From an uncultured Aeromicrobium sp. (GTDB taxonomy: Bacteria; Actinomycetota; Actinomycetes; Propionibacteriales; Nocardioidaceae): a stretch of DNA of 32,898 bases. Positions 1 to 7,335 of this stretch are shown one piece after another. The stretch is taken from contig CALMUY010000054.1 in the NCBI GenBank assembly GCA_937873005.1, positions 1-32,898 on the forward strand, in the 5' to 3' direction. The number at the start of each line of letters is the position of its first letter. The first letter of the stretch is position 1. The notes beneath the pieces were generated by a model. The model was given only the letters and a program-made list of their open reading frames with translations. It ran no database searches and was not told the origin of the DNA. A program made the position numbers and the translations under genes.

Positions 1-113
1 TGAATCGTCCTAGGTTTTCTGCCGCTTCTATACTGGCCGCAATTTTCGGCTGAGGTTTGCATAGTAGGTTGCCTTGTAGTCAGTCGGGCAGTCCCAGAGC
101 GGAGGCAACACGG

Positions 114-545
114 ATGTTCGAGTACATAGTGCTGGCGAGCGCGCTGCTTCTAGCGGTTGCCGCTGCGTTGGTGATGAAGTGGCGAAACGGCCGGTTCGCG
201 AGCGTCTCGGCGCCAGATGATCGACCGAGGTTGGATCTTGCCTTGCTTAACGAGGCGCCGGGGGAGCGGGCGAGTCTCGTGCAGTTTTCGTCTGCTTTCT
301 GTGCCCCGTGCCGAACGACGCGTGTGGTGCTCAAGCAAGTCGCAGAACTAGTGCCTGGCGTTGTGGCGGTCGAAGTCGATGCCGAATCTCATCTCGAACT
401 GGTGCGTGAATTTCAGATCATGCGGACGCCCACGGTGTTGATTCTTGATTCAGATGGTGTCATTGTGAGCCGCGCTTCGGGTGCGCCGACAAAAGAGCAA
501 GTGCTGGAAACACTGGTAAAAAACCTACCTAATCTCAATAAATGA
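114..545 (+). CDS. Membrane-anchored thioredoxin-like protein
   Basis: A 143-residue thioredoxin-fold protein, probably a thiol-disulfide exchange protein at the membrane. Residues 4-21 form one hydrophobic segment, and a thioredoxin domain follows from about residue 40. The active site is CAPC (63-66) instead of the classical CGPC, and the cis-proline loop is RTPT (Pro106). An in-frame TTG at 57 would add 19 residues, but the ATG at 114 has a GGAGG eight bases upstream and begins directly with the membrane segment, so I chose it. A possible -10, TATACT, lies at 29-34. Next to it are a DUF4395 membrane protein and rhodanese genes, as in the mycobacterial thiX-cysA2-sseC2 neighbourhood. That context suggests a role in sulfur transfer, perhaps keeping a sulfurtransferase reduced. 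The partner is inferred, not shown. Confidence 0.85.
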   Translation: MFEYIVLASALLLAVAAALVMKWRNGRFASVSAPDDRPRLDLALLNEAPGERASLVQFSSAFCAPCRTTRVVLKQVAELVPGVVAVEVDAESHLELVREFQIMRTPTVLILDSDGVIVSRASGAPTKEQVLETLVKNLPNLNK

Positions 546-572
546 GATAGCATCTCGTTATGCAAGACCAAA

Positions 573-610
573 TTGTGGCGGAATGCAATTTCTCGCCTAT
601 GGTGGTCTGC
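573..610 (+). promoter_or_regulatory. Promoter of the cysteine leader peptide and sulfur operon
   Basis: A -10 hexamer TATGGT (598-603) lies exactly 7 nt before an ATG at 611, with a plausible -35 TTGTGG (573-578) at 19-nt spacing. Transcription would start at or next to the A of the ATG, giving a leaderless mRNA. The promoter sits between the thioredoxin stop and the leader peptide, so the downstream operon is separately controlled. Confidence 0.6.
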
Positions 611-691
611 ATGTTCACCACAACGCTTCTGACACGTAGGCGCGCAGTCGACAACTGCTGCACCTGCTCAGCGTTGTGTTGCATGCGCTGA
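611..691 (+). CDS. Polycysteine leader peptide (26 aa)
   Basis: A 26-codon frame whose middle reads LLTRRRAVDNCC followed by TCSALCC, with five cysteines at positions 16, 17, 19, 23 and 24. It matches the actinobacterial leader-peptide pattern (Arg-Arg-Ala-Val-Asp followed by Cys-rich residues) found upstream of sulfur-assimilation and sulfurtransferase genes. In mycobacteria such leaderless polycysteine frames act as cysteine-responsive attenuators: ribosome stalling at Cys codons when cysteine is scarce opens the downstream operon. Here it has no Shine-Dalgarno but starts 7 nt after a -10 hexamer, so it should be read from the very 5' end of the transcript. It ends 48 nt before the DUF4395 start. 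A hairpin (CAGCG 669-673 with CGCTG 686-690) lies over the last cysteine codons. Mechanism by family knowledge; presence and sequence are directly seen. Confidence 0.82.
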   Translation: MFTTTLLTRRRAVDNCCTCSALCCMR

Positions 692-739
692 TCGACTCAA
701 TAAACCCGTCCCTCAGTACAGCAAATTGGTGGAACCCCC

Positions 740-1180
740 ATGTCCAGTAGCACCCCATCCGTGGATCCCCGCGGCCTGCGTTTCGGCGCCACAATCACGA
801 GCCTCGTTCTAGTCGGCACCATCATTGCGCCGGCAGGAGTACGCGAAGTACTGCTCGCCTTGCAGGTTGCAGCGTTCGCAATCGGCGCATTCATCGGCCC
901 GGCAGCAACCCCGCAGTCCAAGCTTTTTGCCAAAGCAGTTCGGCCTCGCATTGGTGCCCCCAAAGAACTCGAGGACGCGCGTCCTCCACAGTTCGCTCAG
1001 GCCGTAGGCCTCGCGTTTACGCTGCCGGCGCTCGCGTTTTTCCTTGCTGGTTTCACGACCGTGGGACTGGTTCTCGTCGGCCTCGCGCTCACCGCAGCAC
1101 TACTCAACGCGGCTACCGGGTTCTGCCTCGGTTGCGAGATGTATCTCGTCACCCGACGCCTTGCAAAACAACTTGTTTGA
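740..1180 (+). CDS. DUF4395 membrane protein
   Basis: A 146-residue integral membrane protein with about four hydrophobic segments (roughly 15-31, 37-53, 91-106, 108-126) and a C-terminal FCLGCEMY motif, giving a CxxC pair at 129-132. This is the DUF4395 signature; the biochemical function is unknown. The start has GGTGGA 6-7 bases upstream. It is the first full-size gene after the polycysteine leader and is followed by a rhodanese and DUF1416, so it is probably expressed when cysteine is limiting. The CxxC just after the last membrane segment could exchange electrons or sulfane sulfur with the thioredoxin or the rhodanese. That is inference. Confidence 0.85.
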   Translation: MSSSTPSVDPRGLRFGATITSLVLVGTIIAPAGVREVLLALQVAAFAIGAFIGPAATPQSKLFAKAVRPRIGAPKELEDARPPQFAQAVGLAFTLPALAFFLAGFTTVGLVLVGLALTAALLNAATGFCLGCEMYLVTRRLAKQLV

Positions 1181-1238
1181 CCTTTAACTAACACATTCTG
1201 GGGCGCACCGAAGCCCTGAAACAACGAAAGGAAGATCC

Positions 1239-2087
1239 ATGAGCCGCGATACCGCACTCGTGACCGCCGACTGGGTGGAAGAAAACCTCAACAACCCAGA
1301 TGTCGTTCTCATCGAAGTTGATGAAGACAGCGAAGCGTACGACAAGGGCCACATCCCCGGAGCAATCAAGCTCGATTGGCGCCAAGATCTCCAAGACGGA
1401 GTTCGCCACGATTTCATCAACCAAGAACGACTCTCGGCGCTGCTCTCCGCCAAGGGTGTATCGAACGATCAGACCATCGTGTTCTATGGCGGCAACAACA
1501 ACTGGTTCGCGGCCTACGCCTACTGGTACTTGCGCTACTACGGACACACAGACCTCCGTTTGCTTGACGGCGGACGCAAGAAGTGGGAACTCGACAGCCG
1601 TGAACTCACGCAAGAGATCCCCGACCGCGCCGCTACCAACTACGTTGCAGCAGCTCCTAACGACGACATCCGCGCGTACCGCGACGAAGTCGTATCGGCC
1701 ATCGGTGTTCAGAACCTGATTGACGTCCGCAGCCCTGATGAGTTTGCTGGCCGCCTCTTGGCACCTGCTCACCTCCCGCAGGAAGCAGCTCAAATCGGTG
1801 GCCACGTACCCACCGCTGGAAACGTTCCGTGGAGCAAGGCAGCAAACGATGACGGCACCTTCAAGAGCGACGCAGAACTCGCTGATTTGTACGCCGAAGT
1901 TGGCTTCGACGAAAACAAGGACACCATCGCTTACTGCCGCATCGGCGAGCGTTCCTCGCACACGTGGTTCGTTTTGAGCGAAATCCTCGGCCGCAAGAAC
2001 GTCAAGAACTACGACGGATCCTGGAGCGAATACGGTTCGCTGCGTGGCGTTCCAGTAGCTTTGGGCGACGAGCCAGGGGAGGCCTGA
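1239..2087 (+). CDS. sseA: Thiosulfate sulfurtransferase, tandem rhodanese
   Basis: A 282-residue protein of two rhodanese domains, transferring sulfane sulfur from thiosulfate or a related donor to a thiol acceptor through a cysteine persulfide. The catalytic loop AYCRIGERSS places the nucleophile at Cys233 in the C-terminal domain; the N-terminal domain is structural. CRIGERS is the loop typical of the actinobacterial CysA2/CysA3/SseA group, and the length matches that group (about 277 aa). GAAAGGAAG precedes the ATG at good spacing. It is followed after one base by DUF1416/sseC, its usual partner. Cytoplasmic; no signal peptide. The physiological acceptor cannot be read from the sequence. 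Confidence 0.93.
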   Translation: MSRDTALVTADWVEENLNNPDVVLIEVDEDSEAYDKGHIPGAIKLDWRQDLQDGVRHDFINQERLSALLSAKGVSNDQTIVFYGGNNNWFAAYAYWYLRYYGHTDLRLLDGGRKKWELDSRELTQEIPDRAATNYVAAAPNDDIRAYRDEVVSAIGVQNLIDVRSPDEFAGRLLAPAHLPQEAAQIGGHVPTAGNVPWSKAANDDGTFKSDAELADLYAEVGFDENKDTIAYCRIGERSSHTWFVLSEILGRKNVKNYDGSWSEYGSLRGVPVALGDEPGEA

Positions 2088-2088
2088 C

Positions 2089-2385
2089 ATGTGCGGAGCA
2101 ACTCGTGGAGGACCGAGCCTCGAAGGCATCGACATCTCCAAGCAGGCAGTAATCCAAGGCATCGTATTGCGCGATGACGAGCCAGTGTCGAACGCATATG
2201 TTCGTCTGCTGGATCGCACGGGCGAATTTACGGCCGAAGTTCCAACATCCGCCACTGGCCAGTTCCGCTTCTTCGCGGCTCCAGGCACGTGGACGCTGCG
2301 GGCTCTCGCGCCCAGCACGGAAGCGGTAGACAAGCAAGTCGTTGCTGACTTCGGTCTCGTGGCTGACGTGGAAGTTTCCGTCTGA
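2089..2385 (+). CDS. sseC: DUF1416 / SseC-type sulfur metabolism protein
   Basis: A 98-residue protein beginning MCGATRGGPSL, the conserved start of the DUF1416 (SseC) family, followed by a compact beta-rich fold (IQGIVLRDDEPVSNAYVRLL, then GQFRFFAAPGTWTLRAL) resembling a transthyretin- or carboxypeptidase-regulatory-like sandwich. The start codon comes one base after the rhodanese stop, with GGGGAGG upstream inside the rhodanese gene, so the two are translationally linked. It is nearly always found beside a CysA-type sulfurtransferase. The N-terminal Cys2 is a candidate sulfur acceptor, but no reaction is established to my knowledge. It is the last gene of the operon; a strong terminator follows. 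Confidence 0.9.
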   Translation: MCGATRGGPSLEGIDISKQAVIQGIVLRDDEPVSNAYVRLLDRTGEFTAEVPTSATGQFRFFAAPGTWTLRALAPSTEAVDKQVVADFGLVADVEVSV

Positions 2386-2400
2386 CAGTTATCAAAGTGC

Positions 2401-2450
2401 AAGGGCCGCGTGGGCGTCACGAAAGTGACAACCGCGCGGCCCTTTGCTTT
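2401..2450 (+). terminator. Rho-independent terminator after sseC
   Basis: A perfect 10-bp outer stem (AAGGGCCGCG 2401-2410 with CGCGGCCCTT 2435-2444) encloses a second 5-bp hairpin capped by a GAAA tetraloop (GTCAC 2416-2420, GTGAC 2425-2429), followed by a T-containing run. It separates the sulfur operon from the convergent LCP gene and could work in both directions. Confidence 0.8.
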
Positions 2451-2487
2451 GGCCCTTTGCTTAGAATTAGGGCTTTGAATTGGGTCG

Positions 2488-3582
2488 CTAGCGAATCTCG
2501 TCGCCTAGAACGTCATCTGGATACTTAGCCAAGAACTCATCCATCTTTCCGAACTTCAACGCGGTGAAGAGCTCTTCAGACTTTGCTTCGTCAAGTTTCA
2601 CGACGCTTCCCCAAACAGGGATAGTTTCGGTGCCCGCAACAGGGGCGGTAAGGAAAGTGACGTCCTCGGCTTTGATGCCTTTGAGCGAAAGCGCGAGCTT
2701 GCCCATCGACGTCGAGGACCAACCCTCATCTACCGTCAGGTTCTTACTCAAAGCCACGACGGTCTTGTTGAGTTTGACTGGGTTAGACGTCACTCCCGAA
2801 TCAAGCATCTTGCCCAAGAGCGATCGCATGAAGTTCTGCTGGCGCTTGATCCGATCGAAATCGCCGCCGATGAGGCCATAGCGGGTTCGAACATACTTGA
2901 GCGCCATCTTGCCTTCAAGTAGGTGATCGCCGGCCTCCCACGTCACCTTCTGCTTGGGGTCATAGAACGTCTTGGGGATCGTGACTGGGACTCCACCGAC
3001 GGCCGTCGAAAGATCTTTGAAGCCGTCCCAATCGACGATCGCAACGTGCGACATGCGAAGGCCAGTCAGGTTTTCGACCGTTGAAATCGTGCCGAGCGGG
3101 CCGTGTGCACTGAACGCCGAATTGATCTTCTCCGAGTGCGTGACCTCCCCTTGAGCATCGTGAATGGGCACAAAACTGTCTCGGGGGATAGAAACGGCGT
3201 AGACCTTCGAGCGGTCGGCTGGAATGTGAACAACCATTAACGTGTCGCTGCGGTATTTGCCGACTGGCCACTCGGCCGCGGCCGCGTCCTGCGCAAGCGT
3301 CGTTTTCTTTGACTGGCCCGGTTGCGGCTCGCCCTTATCTGAACCGATAAGCAAAATGTTGAGATCTTTGCCCGCGTCTGGATCGGGGCGGTTGTCGAGA
3401 CCATCAGTTTTGATGCGGCCGACTTGGTTGAGTTGGTGATTGAGGTTCCATGCATACGCGCCGCCGGCGATGAGCGGCACGATTACAATGATCGGCAGGA
3501 GCCACGTTAATAAGGGGTGGCGAGCACGGAACGTCGAACGGTTGGCTGCACGCGAGCCAGGTCGTCGAGTCTCCGAAGCCAT
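2488..3582 (-). CDS. LytR-CpsA-Psr (LCP) family cell-wall ligase
   Basis: A 364-residue LCP protein that would attach a polyprenyl-phosphate-linked glycopolymer to peptidoglycan outside the membrane. It has a basic cytoplasmic N-terminus, one membrane anchor (about 24-45) and an external LCP domain from about 74. Visible motifs are LNILLIGSDKG (74-84), RSDT (111-114), SIPRD (131-135) and DRIKRQQ (243-249), which carry the Arg and Asp residues that bind the lipid pyrophosphate head. Start: ATG with AAAGGGA about eight bases upstream. A CATAAT -10 candidate lies at 3610-3615 on the minus strand. It stands alone, downstream of dtd with an 81-base gap. Polymer substrate unknown. Confidence 0.93.
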   Translation of the reverse strand: MASETRRPGSRAANRSTFRARHPLLTWLLPIIVIVPLIAGGAYAWNLNHQLNQVGRIKTDGLDNRPDPDAGKDLNILLIGSDKGEPQPGQSKKTTLAQDAAAAEWPVGKYRSDTLMVVHIPADRSKVYAVSIPRDSFVPIHDAQGEVTHSEKINSAFSAHGPLGTISTVENLTGLRMSHVAIVDWDGFKDLSTAVGGVPVTIPKTFYDPKQKVTWEAGDHLLEGKMALKYVRTRYGLIGGDFDRIKRQQNFMRSLLGKMLDSGVTSNPVKLNKTVVALSKNLTVDEGWSSTSMGKLALSLKGIKAEDVTFLTAPVAGTETIPVWGSVVKLDEAKSEELFTALKFGKMDEFLAKYPDDVLGDEIR

Positions 3583-3663
3583 AGTGAATCCCTTTCAATC
3601 AACCTTTCCATTATGCCAAGAAAAGCAAAATTCACCTATTGCGCTGGTCACATGCGTAACATC

Positions 3664-4089
3664 TCAGGCTTCGACGATGAGTGTGACCGGGCCATCGTTG
3701 GTCAGAGTTACACGCATGTCGGCCCCAAAAACTCCACGGGAAACTCGAACGCCAGCAGCAGTCAACTCTTCGCAGAAATGTTCGTAGAGCGGCTGTGCGA
3801 CGGGCCCTGGAGCGGCGTCGCCCCACGAGGGCCGACGGCCCTTCTTTGTGTCGGCATACAACGTGAATTGGCTGACAACTAGCGCCTGGCCACCGGAATC
3901 GAGCACCGAACGCTCGCCAGCCATGATCCGCAGGTGTGCGATTTTCTGGGCCAGCGCGGTGGCTGTATCAGTGCTATCGGAATGGGTAACTCCCAGCAAA
4001 ATGACAAGGCCGGAGCCATCGAACGAGCCGATAATCTCGCCGTCGACGCTGACGTTGGCGCCGAACGCCCGCTGGATTACTGCTCGCAT
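3664..4089 (-). CDS. dtd: D-aminoacyl-tRNA deacylase
   Basis: A 141-residue DTD protein that hydrolyses D-amino acids (and mischarged glycine) from tRNA, protecting translation from wrong chirality. The two diagnostic motifs are present: SQFTLYADTKKGRRPS (73-88) and the Gly-cisPro loop NDGPVT (131-136). Length is typical of the family. There is no Shine-Dalgarno before the ATG; a -10 hexamer TAGCCT ends 6 nt upstream, so the mRNA is probably leaderless. It is divergent from the nitrobindin-like gene with only 37 bases between the two start codons. Confidence 0.95.
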   Translation of the reverse strand: MRAVIQRAFGANVSVDGEIIGSFDGSGLVILLGVTHSDSTDTATALAQKIAHLRIMAGERSVLDSGGQALVVSQFTLYADTKKGRRPSWGDAAPGPVAQPLYEHFCEELTAAGVRVSRGVFGADMRVTLTNDGPVTLIVEA

Positions 4090-4126
4090 GGAATAAGGCT
4101 AATGACCTGCTCGTTAGCATGGAGGT
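4090..4126. promoter_or_regulatory. Divergent leaderless promoters for dtd and nitrobindin-like gene
   Basis: Thirty-seven bases separate two divergent ATGs. On the minus strand TAGCCT (4096-4101) ends 6 nt before the dtd ATG; on the plus strand TAGCAT (4115-4120) ends 6 nt before the ATG at 4127. The GGAGG at 4121-4125 is only one base from the ATG, too close to serve as a Shine-Dalgarno, which supports a leaderless start. The -35 region of each promoter overlaps the other promoter, so they may compete. Confidence 0.6.
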
Positions 4127-4621
4127 ATGGCGTTTGAAATCCCCTCTGATCTCCACCCGCAACTCATGCCGTTGGCGTGGCTCTTGGGTGCGTGGCACGG
4201 CAACGGCCGGAGCGAGTACCCCGACACTGAACCGCACGCGTTCGAGCAGGACGTCATGTTCACCCACGACGGCAGAGATTTCGTCCACTATTTCAGTCAA
4301 TCGTGGATTACCGACGAGAGCGGCGAACGCACGGGCGTAGGTGCCTTAGAGGCGGGATTCTTGCGTTCAGTTGGTGAAGGCAAGATCGAGTTCGTCCTCA
4401 CCAAACCGACCGGCTACGCGGAGATCTGGTACGGCGAAATTGACGGCCCGCGAATGACGCTCGCCACCGATATCGTTGCGCGAACAGTGAGTGCTGAGGA
4501 ATACACGGCAGGACAGCGCATGTATGGGCTCGTTGAAGGTTCACTGATGTATGCCATCGATATCGCTGCCGGCGGGCAGCCATTGCAATCTCAATTGTGG
4601 GGAAAACTCAATCGTGTCTGA
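4127..4621 (+). CDS. Nitrobindin-like FABP-fold protein (DUF1794)
   Basis: A 164-residue single-domain beta-barrel of the DUF1794/FABP-like family that includes mycobacterial nitrobindin. The family N-terminus is clear: LHPQLMPLAWLLGAWHGNG, with the GxWxGxG motif at about 21-27. Nitrobindins bind ferric haem through a histidine near the C-terminus (His155 in the M. tuberculosis protein, as I recall). Here the end reads QPLQSQLWGKLNRV, and the residue aligned by eye to that His is Gln156. The protein may therefore bind a different ligand or no haem. Its last 8 bases overlap ygfZ, so the two are cotranscribed. The start is supported by family alignment and a -10 six bases upstream. Confidence 0.85.
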   Translation: MAFEIPSDLHPQLMPLAWLLGAWHGNGRSEYPDTEPHAFEQDVMFTHDGRDFVHYFSQSWITDESGERTGVGALEAGFLRSVGEGKIEFVLTKPTGYAEIWYGEIDGPRMTLATDIVARTVSAEEYTAGQRMYGLVEGSLMYAIDIAAGGQPLQSQLWGKLNRV

Positions 4622-5555
4622 ACGAAACTCAAGCCCCCTGCTGTTGCTGCCGGGCGCGGTCGCCGGCGAAGGTATCGATGAAGGTGTGGCAGCGCACTAT
4701 GGCTCGTTCCTCACCGAACAACGCGACCTACTAGAAGCGGGTGCGTTCGTTGATCATTCCCATCGGGACGTCGTTCGGGTGACAGGCCCAGATCGTCTCG
4801 ACTGGTTGCATTCGCTCACCACGCAGTACCTCGTCGGGCTGGCCCCAAACGTGTGGACTGACGTACTCATTCTCACCCCGCAAGGCCGAATCGAACACTC
4901 CTTTACTGGTTACGACGATGGCGAAACGTTGTGGGCTCACACCGAGCCAGGTGCAGGCGAGGCCCTCATTGGGTTCCTTGATCGAATGCGTTTTATGTCA
5001 CGTGTTGAGGTTGCGCCTGTTGACGAACTCAAAACCATTGCTCGGTGGCACGACGGCGTGCTCTCGTGGGAATTCGTCACTGATTTGACCGCAGCCGAAG
5101 GTGCTCCAGCTGGCATGCTCGCGCACGAGGCACTACGAATTGAGGCCCATATTCCAAGGTTTTCCTTGGATACCGACGACCGAACGATCCCAAATGAGGT
5201 CGGCCTCCTGAACACTGCGGTCCATTTGGATAAGGGTTGTTATCGGGGGCAAGAGACAGTGGCTCGGGTACACAATCTTGGCAAACCGCCGCGCAGATTG
5301 GTGATGCTGAACATCGACGGGTCTACCTCCTACCTTCCGTCGAATGGTGTTGAAGTGACGTTTGACGGTAAGGTGGTTGGAGTTGTCGGCTCGGCCGCCC
5401 GGCATCATGAATTGGGGCCAATCGGGCTGGCATTGATCAAGCGCAACACTCCTACCGACGCAATCTTGATGGTTGATGGCGTTTCGGCTGCACAAGACGT
5501 GGTTGTTGATCCGGATGCTGGTCTACACGTGAGAACGAATGTGGGACGAGCATGA
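4614..5555 (+). CDS. ygfZ: YgfZ/GcvT-like folate-binding protein
   Basis: A 313-residue tetrahydrofolate-binding protein of the YgfZ/IBA57 group, which supports maturation or repair of particular iron-sulfur enzymes. The signature KGCYRGQE is at 207-214 with the conserved Cys209. I chose the GTG at 4614: it overlaps the previous stop by 8 bases and has GGGGA ten bases upstream. An earlier in-frame ATG at 4551 would add 21 residues that lie inside the preceding gene and look unlike the family. The gene ends in an ATGA overlap with the helicase, so three genes form one unit. Cytoplasmic. Confidence 0.92.
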   Translation: MSERNSSPLLLLPGAVAGEGIDEGVAAHYGSFLTEQRDLLEAGAFVDHSHRDVVRVTGPDRLDWLHSLTTQYLVGLAPNVWTDVLILTPQGRIEHSFTGYDDGETLWAHTEPGAGEALIGFLDRMRFMSRVEVAPVDELKTIARWHDGVLSWEFVTDLTAAEGAPAGMLAHEALRIEAHIPRFSLDTDDRTIPNEVGLLNTAVHLDKGCYRGQETVARVHNLGKPPRRLVMLNIDGSTSYLPSNGVEVTFDGKVVGVVGSAARHHELGPIGLALIKRNTPTDAILMVDGVSAAQDVVVDPDAGLHVRTNVGRA

Positions 5556-7309
5556 CGAACTTTGATGAACTGGGCCTTGACGCGAATTTGGTTTCGCGCG
5601 TGGCCGCTTTGGGATATGAAACTCCCAGCCCTATCCAAGAAGAGGCGATTCCAGCGCTGGTCTCGGGGCGAGACGTCGTTGGCTTGGCGCAAACAGGAAC
5701 GGGCAAGACAGCAGCCTTTGCCTTGCCAATGATCCAGAAGATCGACACAACTCTCGATGAGACGCAGGCTCTAGTCTTGGCACCGACCCGTGAACTTGCT
5801 TTGCAAGTGTGTGAAGCAATCACCAGCTACGCCGAAGGCCAGACACTACGCGTCCTTCCCGTCTACGGCGGCCAGAGTTACGGGGCCCAATTGTCAGGAC
5901 TCAAGCGAGGCGCACACATTGTCGTGGGCACACCCGGTCGTTTGATCGATCACCTTGACCGCGGTTCGCTCGATCTTTCACACCTCGACATGCTTGTTCT
6001 GGACGAGGCCGACGAAATGCTCAACATGGGCTTCGCCGAAGACGTGGAACGCATTCTCGCTGATACGCCCGAATACAAGCAGGTTGCGCTTTTCTCGGCA
6101 ACGATGCCACCGGCTATTCGGAGGCTCGCACGCAACTACCTGCACGAACCACTCGATATCGCGACCAAAGAAGCGACGCGTTCCACCACTACGGTTCGCC
6201 AACGGTGGATGGGGGTCTCGCACCATCACAAGCTTGACGCCCTCACGCGAATTCTTGAAGTTGAACCGGCAGACGCCATGATTGTGTTCGTCCGCACCAA
6301 GCAAGCCACTGAAGAGCTTTCGGAAAAGTTGCGCAGTCGGGGACTCAACGCTGCTCCGTTGAACGGTGACCTCGCGCAAGCACAACGTGAACGCACCGTG
6401 AACGCCTTGAAGAGCGGCGCTATCGACATTGTTGTAGCGACAGATGTTGCTGCACGCGGGCTTGACGTCGAACGCATCACGCACGTCATCAACTACGACA
6501 TTCCGCACGACACCGAGGCCTACGTGCACCGGATTGGCCGTACTGGCCGTGCTGGACGCAGTGGCGATGCGATTGTGTTCGTCACTCCACGTGAACGCCG
6601 CATGCTCGAAGCAATTGAGCGAGTTTCGGGTCGCGATGTCGAAGAAATGCGCATCCCAACGGCAGACGAGGTCAACGCACACCGAGTCGAAGCCTTTGGG
6701 CAGAGCATCACGCAGTCGATGGGGTCGCCCCAGTTTGGCAAGTTCAGGTATCTCGTCGAGCAGTACTCGGCAGATCACGCAGTCGACATGGTTGACGTCG
6801 CGGCGGCATTGGCAGTGATGAGTCAGGACGACAAGGAGTTCTTCCTCAGCCAAGACATTGCGGCCCCCAAGAAGCGCGAACCTCGTGGCGAACGGCCCCA
6901 AGGCGAGCGTGGCGAACGTCGTGTTCACACACCAACCGAAGGTATGACTCCGTACCGACTCGCTGTCGGGAAGCGCCACAAGGTAAAGCCCGCGATGGTT
7001 GTTGGTGCGCTAGCCAATGAAGGCGGCTTGCGTCGTTCCGACTTCGGCAAGATTACTATCGGCCTGGAACATACGATCGTCGAATTGCCTAATGACTTGC
7101 CCGAAGCAGTTTTCGATTCGCTTTCGGCAACGCGCATTTCAGGCAAACTCATCGGGATTGAGCCAGATTCGGGCCCGCCAGTCCGTCGCTCGAACGCTGG
7201 CCCGCGTAAGAAGAGTTATGCCAAGGGCGGTAATTCAGCGGGTCGTTCGGGTGGGCCTGGCGGCAACAAGCGCAAGCCGCGCCATTCGCAATCTCGACCG
7301 AAGGGCTAG
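5552..7309 (+). CDS. deaD: DEAD-box ATP-dependent RNA helicase
   Basis: A 585-residue DeaD/CsdA-type RNA helicase, likely acting in ribosome assembly and mRNA unwinding at low temperature. Motifs in order: Q motif (GYETPSPIQ, 21-29), Walker A AQTGTGKT (46-53), PTRELA (78-83), DEAD (151-154), SAT (182-184), and HRIGRTGR (326-333). After a linker rich in Arg-Gly-Glu (about 440-458) comes a DbpA-type RNA-binding domain (about 465-538, beginning TPYRLAVGKRHKVKP), then a Lys/Arg/Gly/Ser tail that probably binds RNA nonspecifically. It starts in a 4-base overlap with ygfZ. Its stop lies in a 16-bp tandem duplication at the junction with the convergent tagD gene. Confidence 0.95.
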   Translation: MTNFDELGLDANLVSRVAALGYETPSPIQEEAIPALVSGRDVVGLAQTGTGKTAAFALPMIQKIDTTLDETQALVLAPTRELALQVCEAITSYAEGQTLRVLPVYGGQSYGAQLSGLKRGAHIVVGTPGRLIDHLDRGSLDLSHLDMLVLDEADEMLNMGFAEDVERILADTPEYKQVALFSATMPPAIRRLARNYLHEPLDIATKEATRSTTTVRQRWMGVSHHHKLDALTRILEVEPADAMIVFVRTKQATEELSEKLRSRGLNAAPLNGDLAQAQRERTVNALKSGAIDIVVATDVAARGLDVERITHVINYDIPHDTEAYVHRIGRTGRAGRSGDAIVFVTPRERRMLEAIERVSGRDVEEMRIPTADEVNAHRVEAFGQSITQSMGSPQFGKFRYLVEQYSADHAVDMVDVAAALAVMSQDDKEFFLSQDIAAPKKREPRGERPQGERGERRVHTPTEGMTPYRLAVGKRHKVKPAMVVGALANEGGLRRSDFGKITIGLEHTIVELPNDLPEAVFDSLSATRISGKLIGIEPDSGPPVRRSNAGPRKKSYAKGGNSAGRSGGPGGNKRKPRHSQSRPKG

Positions 7310-7335
7310 TCCAGATCGCGGCTAGTCCAAATCAC
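7304..7335. repeat. 16-bp tandem duplication at convergent stop codons
   Basis: GGCTAGTCCAGATCGC (7304-7319) is followed immediately by GGCTAGTCCAAATCAC (7320-7335), two copies differing at two positions, both G to A. The first copy contains the TAG stop of deaD on the plus strand. The second contains CTA, the stop of tagD on the minus strand. CTAG is its own reverse complement, so a single ancestral copy could have served as stop for both genes. Confidence 0.75.

Noticed and set aside
1188..2420. A 410-codon open frame antisense to the rhodanese and DUF1416 genes
   Set aside because: It mirrors two well-recognised genes, has no recognisable domain and no start signal. Long antisense frames are expected from the codon bias here.
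4121..4125. GGAGG as ribosome-binding site of the nitrobindin-like gene
   Set aside because: Only one base separates it from the ATG, too close to function; a leaderless start from TAGCAT fits better.
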